This document shows, piece by piece, positions 28,101-37,100 of a DNA stretch of 64,000 bases (positions within the stretch are counted from its first letter, which is position 1; every line of letters begins with the position of its first letter). The translations under genes were made by a program, and so were the position numbers. The notes under the pieces are model-generated. The model was not told the DNA's origin, searched no databases, and worked only from the letters and a program-made list of their open reading frames with translations. Source of the stretch: Patagioenas fasciata (lineage: Eukaryota > Chordata > Aves > Columbiformes > Columbidae); NCBI RefSeq assembly GCF_037038585.1, contig NC_092524.1, positions 70,456,552 through 70,520,551 of the forward strand, read 5' to 3'.

Positions 28101-31100
28101 TCATCTGGTTTCAACCTCCAGCCATCAGTTCTCTTTCTTTTTCCACTCTCCAGTTGACTAAAAAGTGCCCAGCGTTTTGTTCTGTAATAGCACATGTAAC
28201 CAAGTCAACCCTTATCTCTCAAGAAACTAAAAACATTGATCATTAAATCTTTTCCCTAATCGAGTATTTTCCCCACTTTCCCCATTCCTTTAATACTGTA
28301 ACATGGTTTAACAATAACTTTGGCTCCAGAACAGCACAGTCGTGGTTTCCAAGTGTGCACAGGAGCGAAGTTCCCGTTCCTTGTCACCACCGCGACCCAC
28401 ACAGCAGAACAGCCACCCCTTTCCTATAGCATTGCAAAGTACCCCAGCGTGCTTGGTGACAGCGAATCCCAAACCAACTCCCAACGCAGCTCCCTTCTCT
28501 TGCCTGCATTCTCTGGTCCCAAATATTTAAAACATGACACTAGGTCAGTTTACAGGACAAACACAGAAAGAAGTTAAGCCAAACTCCTTGTCCTACGGGA
28601 AGACAGGAGAGCTCACCAAATACTGCATTTTAGACATGCACACACATTTGCACATGTAGGTTTCTGAGATACACACACACACACACTACAAGGCATAAGA
28701 TGATGCTGCTTCCACCTGGAATGCACAATCCCATTTTCTAGAACTTCCTACTGAATTCCTTCCAGTAATAAAACTCCTCATGCTCTGTGGCACTCACGTT
28801 ACATTATTCAGCCTTAATTCAGACGTCAAGCACGCTGTGTAGACCTGCTCTTGTATGTTCTGAGAGCGGTGCCTGTCTCCTCAGGACTGTACCTGGGGAT
28901 AACCGTGCCCATCGTGACCATAGTCCACACGAACGAGTCGCAGTCGGAGATGACGCGGTCGGTGACAGTGGCGTACTACCTGCCCCCGGTGCTGCAGGAT
29001 GAGCCGCCGCATCCCTTCGACTCCGACATCATCATTGAAGAATGGCCTTCTACCATCGTGTACAGCAGGTGAGAAGCGCTCTCATTTTGTTCTAGTAAAA
29101 ACATGCTGTTTTCTATTTGGGCATGTTACCTCTTTTAAATCAAGTTCTAAAAGCTAACAAACAGTAAGACTGGATTTTGGTAATTGTTAAAAGCCATGTG
29201 CTTTATGAGGCTGCGACATTCAGGAAATAATGGTTGTCAGCCTCCTGGGGAAAGCAATGCATGTGAGATCCAAAGATGTGAGATCCAACAGCATCTCAAA
29301 ACACAGACCGTTCTGTGTAGCTGGGACCAAAGCACCTGGCATTTCACTACAAATGCTAAAAAGAACCTGCTATCCATTTGAGATCACAGTCAGGTATCAG
29401 CTGTGAAACATGACTAAGTAGTTCAGAAGGAGGCGTTTCTAGGCTCTGGAAAAACTGTGGATTTTAAAAAGAACTTGATATGAAGTTGGTTGTTACAGGA
29501 GCTTCAGAGGAATCACCAATGAAGACTCTATAATGAGAGAAATAAACCTGTTGGCAGAAATTCTGGATAGCCCCGAGTTATGTTTGCAGGATACGTTCAT
29601 CATCGCAGGCTACACCAACCCGGCCGCTGCCAACCGCCACAACGAGATCTGGTTCCTGCAGAGGCCGTAGCCCCCGCTCCCATCTGCTGGCAGAACCTTA
29701 CGCGTGGATCATGTGAGACCAGATGTCAGACCCTCCGGGATTTTAGAAATGGGGCTTTTAGCCCGTCGAGCAAGGCAATCACTCCACCTTAACAATCAAA
29801 CCGAGGTAATACCTGAAAAATACACGCTTTCCTATGTCAACTTTTACAGTTTTTACACAACTTTTATGGAGATTTTTAGCACTTTGAAGGTTAGTTCACC
29901 TTGTCTTTCTTTCCAAGATAAGGGAGACAGACGTGTCTCCTGTAGCCGGCCCGTGGCTCCGGACAGTCCTGGGCAGGTCCCTGCTCTGCACCCAGGGCTG
30001 CAGCGGCCACACAAACACCCTCCTGGGGTTTGCAGTGGGACACACATTAACCTCACCTCACACATGCAGAAAAATAACGTTCTGAAGAGAACTACCAGAT
30101 TTAGACCCCAGGATTAAACCAAGGAGTAAGACTAGGCCAGTGCTGACTGCTGTTAATGTCACCGTTTGCAGCACAGAGATTCAGTGCATACCTCAAAAAG
30201 CGTTCAACCAAAGTACTATTAACTGTGAGGAGAGACCAAGAAGGCAGAACAGTCCTAGTGCTCATTAACGTTCTGGCAGCCAACGTTCCAGGTTACCTCA
30301 GTCCCACACTCACGGTAATCCCATGGCGCTGTCTGGCATTCCCAAAGAGAAAGCAGTTGTTCTTGACACTTGTTTCTGAACACTTTCATCTTCTAACCAT
30401 GCTGAATGTTAAAACACTGAAGCAAGTAATTTTTTCAGTACTTTTTTATGCTCTTCTAGCAGCGCCACATTATTAATGTCATATTAATGTTTGAGCACCT
30501 CTGGAGCTGAGGAGCCCGTAACCCTCTGACCACCCTCACTGTGAGAATTCTTAGTATCTAGTTTCCGTGTTGCAGTTTGTTTCTGTTACCCGTAGGGATA
30601 TGGTATTTCTGGAAGCAGACGCCTGCCGGTGCAGCACGCTGCGCTCCAAAGACAAGCTCACGCAGTTCTACAGGCAGCGGAAAGCCTGCAAGCGGCACTC
30701 ACTAACAAGCACCTACTGCACTTTAGAATTGGGGTAGCAAACAGTTTTGCTCTCAAAAATCCCTTCTTAATGTCTCCCCAGACAGATATGATGGTAGAGT
30801 TTAACCTGAATAGAAGTAGATGTCTTTTTATGTAGAATTTCATTGAGTGTATCACCAGCACTATGTATTGATTACAGGGTTTAGGCTTTAAATAGCTTTT
30901 GTGTTACTCAGTTACAACATACAAAACGGCAACTAGAGTCAGTGTCTGCCAGCTTGGAGTTAATTGGCAAATAAAGTGGATTTATGTGGTACTTGTGATG
31001 AATACACACAGGTGTCACAAACTTCAGGCCTCCTGGTTCCACAAGGCTCTGCCCTCCGCAAAACTGACCTGATGCTTAACCTGGAAGCTCTCGCTGAGCA

Positions 31101-34100
31101 GCAGGACCAGAGCGCAGCGGTGCCCCACTGCACGGCTCCAGGTCAGCCAGGGGCTCTCTGGGGCTGCTGCGGACACGGCAAGGAGAGGAAAATAAACCTC
31201 CTCCTTTGAACACAAACCAATCGTCTTTGTGGGAAAAAACAAAGCAAGCCACTTCTCACTTAGTCCTGGCTGTTCAGATACCCCGCACTAGGCCAGCACA
31301 GACATTCATATTGCCACAAATTAATTGGATTTTAAACTGATGGAGGAGGGGTAGAATCTCTAAAAATACTGTGCATTTGGGGGCTCTCTTATTGCAGCCA
31401 GAACACCACCAAATCTGGTACAAATGCTTGTGCCAGCTGTGGCCACACTTAGGACCACGTTGTCTGATGTGCCAAGTTAAATGCACGTCACAGTTTTGCT
31501 TATTTAATAGAACAAGACAATGGAGATACTGGTCATGTCTTTTATGCCTCTCAATTTGTTCAAAACAGAGTCTCAGAGAGCAAAAGAAAGGCTTCCTTTT
31601 CAATAAGTAGAATTGTTTCCTGTTTGATTCCTATTTACATTCCTCTGTATTTATTTGTAATGTTTCCTCACAGGGCTGGAAATGCCAGCCAGACTTAATG
31701 GGAAACCAACAAATCAATGGAAAACAATCACAGGCGTTTTAAACTGAGCTGAGCAGAAGGCCCGGGGAGGCATTCAATAACAGCTTAGCTTGTGGTTTGC
31801 CCTCACCACCCCCCAAGATTTTCATAAGAGCAAATTAAAACAATTTTCACCTTTCTTTGACAGGATTTTATGACAAATTAAAGAAGCCTCTGCAATTTGA
31901 TTGCTTTTGCCAGTTATAGAAATTGTTTTAATGCTTTGGCACAACAAAGGTCAAATAGCTGTTTGAAGCAGTTAAATCCTCTCACCAGAAAATACTCATT
32001 TGCACATACTTTATATTTTCAACACATTTGCTCTGTCTTATGTCTCTTTCCATAGGCAATCTTCACCTAAACACTCCTGTGACTCAGCTACTAGTGGTGT
32101 GTGATAGATGCACTGTTACTGCAATATAGAAATAAGGTGTTTATCTGAGCGTGCTGGTGTCCTCACTGCAGCGATGTGGTCAGTGTTGTTACATGTAAAC
32201 TGTGAATTCCAACATAGTATTTATTTTGAGTTCTCTTAGATGGCTTCTGCTGCCGGCAAAGAACCAATTAATCTCGTTTGAAGATACACTTTATGGCAAC
32301 AGACCGTTGTACCAGGTTCTGCAAACGGCCCCGCAAGCAGGGGCACAAAGAATTGTGGTTTCACTGACACACAGTGAAGTTTCCTTCCTAGTCACACAGC
32401 AAATGCCAAGGAAACGTCACTATCACTCACATACTTCACGGAGGAAGTTTGAAAGCACTATGTCAAGCTTCATTATGTAACTCCTGTTAGAATATTCTAT
32501 TATCCACCTGTGGCTCTGCTTTGTAAGCCATTAATTAATGGATTTCCTTTCTCAATTTGAAGTTATTTGATTTACACTAGTTAAAGGAAATAACAAAACA
32601 GAATTGACCCATAGTTTTGGAAGATTCAATGATGAAGCCTTAAGAGATGAATGTTGTCCTGCATACTGTGTATTTTTCAAACAAGCATTAGTGCCTAAAG
32701 GTTATTCCAGCTCTTGTGATACTCAGGGCCTTGCTTACTGTATGTACACCAATCTAAACACCATTTCCCAGCATTGGCACGCTGCGCTGTTCTACACTGT
32801 CCCTCGTTTTCACTGAAATGTTGTCGTGTTTACTGTTTGTCAACATTAAAGATGATGATTTTACTGTGCAGATACACCTGGCTCTCGTTTCTCTAACAGA
32901 CACGAGTCCTCTTGCTGTCTTTATTTGAATGGGAACTGCAGAAGCCACAAGTTGCTATTATGATTTTAAACAAGCCACTTCAGACCCAAGTTTGAAATGG
33001 TCACTCCAAGACCCAAAAAACTTCAATAACTTCCAAAAACCCACACTGCTTTCAGAAGCAAACTGCAGAGAACATACCTATTGGGGTTCTCTCCTAGATC
33101 TTGTGGCTGGTCAGAACGTACCTCATGACGGACTCTTTCAGCAAGGGCCAAGGAGAACACAACCCGTACCTCACCCCAGCGTTGTTAGGAGTTGTCTCTC
33201 AGTAGAGCAGCAGCAATACAAATGCAAATAGCAGATCGAAGAAAGGAAATAGAAACCACTGACGACACAATGTAGTCAGAGTTTGTCTATACTCCTCAAT
33301 GACACCAGATTAGCCTAACCTGTGCTTATTTCAGTTTAAATCTCAGGTGGAACAACTCAGATTAAATCCCTGCACTCCATAGGAGCATTCAGAGGCACCT
33401 GTAGTGATGCAAACCTATTGGTTAACTTCTTCATTTACACACACTCTCGAGTTACAGGTTTGAATACAGCTGATCTAATTCAATCTAGAAAATACATGAA
33501 TAAGTTCATTGGAACAATGGTCTTCACGTAAACTACACCAAAACTCACTAAGCTTTAACCAAAAACATACTCTGAAGCCAACGATCAATACTAACTTAAT
33601 CCTAATTTTTTCATGCCTCTTCCCCAAAAACTAGCATACATTTTTAACTTTTCCAAGTGGTATCTGATGTAACACTATTGTCTACTAGACCATGAAGTCA
33701 GCATTGACTGGCTAACAGTTCTGGTTCCTGCTCACCTGTCCTATATTTGAACATTACCTATTGGTAAAAAACAAAAGGAAAAGGCTCTCAAGAGGTGGGG
33801 GGAAACACCAAAAAAGCCCCCAAAAACCCAAACCACACACACCAACAATCTCCCCTCCAAAAAACAAACAAACATACAAAAAATTCAAGGAGAACTAAGT
33901 ACATTTACAGATGACTTAAAGCTCTAAAGAATATTCTTAATCAGAGAAAATATTTCCCTCAATACGCAGTTTTCATAAGGCTGACAATAACCCGGACAAC
34001 ATGAGCATGGTCATTCTCAGCATCTCAACACCGCTAAATTCAGCCACATTCAGAACCCCTGAGTTTAGGCCTCGCGTCAGCTTTGCAAGGACTCCCCAAA

Positions 34101-37100
34101 TAGGACGAGGAAACTAATTTGATTTTCAATTTTTCCATCAGAGCTTTTGAAGTTTTTGCAAGGTGGCAACTATCACTGGTGCAAAGTGAAACAGCAGCTG
34201 CTCAAGTTGAAACCACGCTTTCTGATTTTCCTTATACCCAAAGGCAAAGTTAACTGCACAGGAAAGTGTTACCTTTACAAGTTATTGCTACTTCAGAAAG
34301 AGACGTGAAAAAAGAAGGGAAATGACACCATTAGTGGCCCTGTCTGTTTACCAATAAGGAAACGCAGCGACTCACCCGGATGTAAGCGTTCTGGATTTCT
34401 GTCAGCTCCTCACCGAGGGGAACAACGATCTTTTCCACCAGTCGCTCATGAGAATAGGGCTGGATCTCTGGAGAGTCTTCAGTGCACACCTCAATCTGCG
34501 CAATGAGCAAGTTGGAAATCACTTGCTGCACAGCCTGCGGGAGAAGCCACACAAAAAGACCATATTGACTCCAACAATGCAAGTCAGTTCCGCATGAAAG
34601 TGACTATTTCCATGGTTTAGCAGTCTTGGAATGTAATTCTGAGGAAAAGGTACCCACTACTTGTAGATGAAAAATGAAAGAGTATCCATTTAAAGCTGCC
34701 AAGTGGTACAGGAAGAGCCAGAATGGTAAGTCTGAGGATGCAAAAAGCATGCGGTGCACAAGGCTGCAGTAATGGAGCTCTGCCCTTGGCTTTGGGGGCG
34801 TCATGAGGCACCTGACGAGCAATAACCTGGAACAGGAGCTTAAACTGGATTTAGTGCATCTGCCATCAACTGAAAACTCAGCCTTACCCAATAGACTACA
34901 CCGAACAGAACACGAAAGCCATTCTCCACTGGGAGGACATCCTTTGCTGTTCAAGTGGGTTTGTATTCCCCAAAGCACAAGGTATTGTTTCCTTTTAGAA
35001 AGGTCAGGAAATAAATATTGATAATACAGAGTCTTTGGCATGAAAAAGACAAACCCTCAGCAACTTACGGATTGTAAAGAGATTCAGTTTTTATGTGGAA
35101 TTCTAACAGATTTCAGTATCCTGTATGGTGTCCACACTGTATCAAATGGCATTAAGATAGCTTCTACTGAAACCTGAGTACTGCGGCCATGCCAGGAGCC
35201 TTGACTCACCTTTGTATCGCTGCCCGGTGTGGCACTCAAGGCCAAGACCCGAAACTGATTTGTGTATTTGATTAGTTCCCTTACAACCTAAGGACAGGAA
35301 AGTTTCCGTTAATAACATCCTTAAAGGAGATTATTTGCTTATACAAACCATAGCCATGAAAATACGCAGTAAGTAGAAAAAGCTTAAACAAATATTCTAA
35401 AAGGAGTATACCTCAATTCAAATGGGAGCCAGGAAGTGTTCAGTTTATAACCATTTTATCCAGAAACACTTAATCGTGATTAAGTATGTTAACCCAGTCC
35501 CATTCAGCAGAGCGACCTTGGTAAATTATCTTAATTTAACAACAAGATTAACAGCACGCTAACTCAAGCAGTCTGCCAAAACACAGGTTTGGAGAACCAC
35601 CCAAAAGAAAGTAAATCGTGGATGATCAGTCCCATGCAATCGGAACAGAAGTTGGATGACAACCACCACGCCAACCAGCGGCCAGTCAAGTCTCACTTGA
35701 AAATGTTGCATTAGCAACTGGGGAATGGCTGAATATTCCTCGGACCTCGCAGGTTCTCATTCTACAGCCCTCCCTAGGACCCAAGCTGGGACACATACAA
35801 TGGTTCCTGAACACTCAAGCAACGACCCAACTGCCTCCCTGCTTCATTTTCCCACAGAGCGAACACTGTGCGTTCCAACCAACCATCTCACGTTGCATGG
35901 GGAAGGCAAAAAAACTACTAAAATTACTAATTGTATACATAAAATCTACAGAGAATAAGTGAACAAAGACTAACGAGGAATTCTACTTGTGCTGACAGTT
36001 CTACTGACTCATGTGAAGCTTTCGCTAGAATAGAGAACAAACCTGCCAGCTTCACTGCCCTGGGGACTGACACCGGGGAACAGAAGAGACTTTGCTCAGC
36101 TATAGCTGAAGCAAAAGCTACTGAACACAAATCTTGGCTAGTAAGCAACGAGACCACTCCAGAGACACCCTAGCAGCTTCTCCAGGGTATAAAGCTGTAA
36201 CTGTCTTTCAGGTCACATCCTGATAGGAGGAGATTAAGGAGATAACACACCAAACTCTTTGCTAATCAAGACAAAACCCAATTTCAAAAAGAAATCTTGA
36301 ACTTATTTAACTAATATGAAGAACTTTACAAAAAAGCCCACATTTTTTCGTGATAAAAATACCTGCCCCCATTGAAGAGTGACTCCAACAGAGCACAACA
36401 CAACACAGTACACGCGAGAATACAAACACTCCTGAAAGAAACAGCATCGGGACCTTTTCTTAATTGCCCCAGTCAAAAAAACATTTTGAAACAAAAATCA
36501 AAATTTTGTTGAGACATCAAAGAACTTCCCACCTCACCGCACCAAGTTCTAATCCAGGCTTTACTTAAAACCAGGGCACTGACAATGCAAAGGACATAAG
36601 GGACAATCTCCCTGCAGCAATGACAACAGTGACACTCCATGGAGATCCTGGAAGTGATTTTAGGGGCAGATTCTTGTAACTGTGAGATAAGAATGAGGTG
36701 ACTGCTGCATTACCTGACAGTAGGCGTGATTTCCAAGAGCTTTGTGGGCTTCATCAATAACCAGACATTTAATCTCCACAGCAGGACACGTCCCACGGTA
36801 CAGATCGTTCACCATTATCTGAGGCGTAAGGAAAAAGACTCTCTTGGTAGCCCACAGTTCCTTCCGGCTGAGGGCTTGGGTTCCCCCTGAAAATTAAAGA
36901 AATAACATTAGCAACCTTTCTGCTGTTAAGAAGACACAACCCATGACCGGAGAGCGAAAGCAGAGGCAGACAGGGCTGGCAGATGGGAAACAGGTGCCTT
37001 TTAAAATAGCCCACACCTTTGTGCTAGTCCCATTTGCAGGGGAAGGGAAAAAAAAGCGTATGCAATGACTATGAAGACTTTTTTGCATTAAACTAGTAAA

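Larger units (their letters stand above)
29671..34375. other. SOUL 3' UTR / FANCM intron 4 remainder
   Basis: About 4.7 kb. The SOUL 3' UTR must begin here; candidate poly(A) signals are at 30970 and 31191. An exon-like block at 30598-30738 is listed separately. An A/C-rich low-complexity stretch lies around 33815-33880. No further gene is recognised. Confidence 0.7.
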
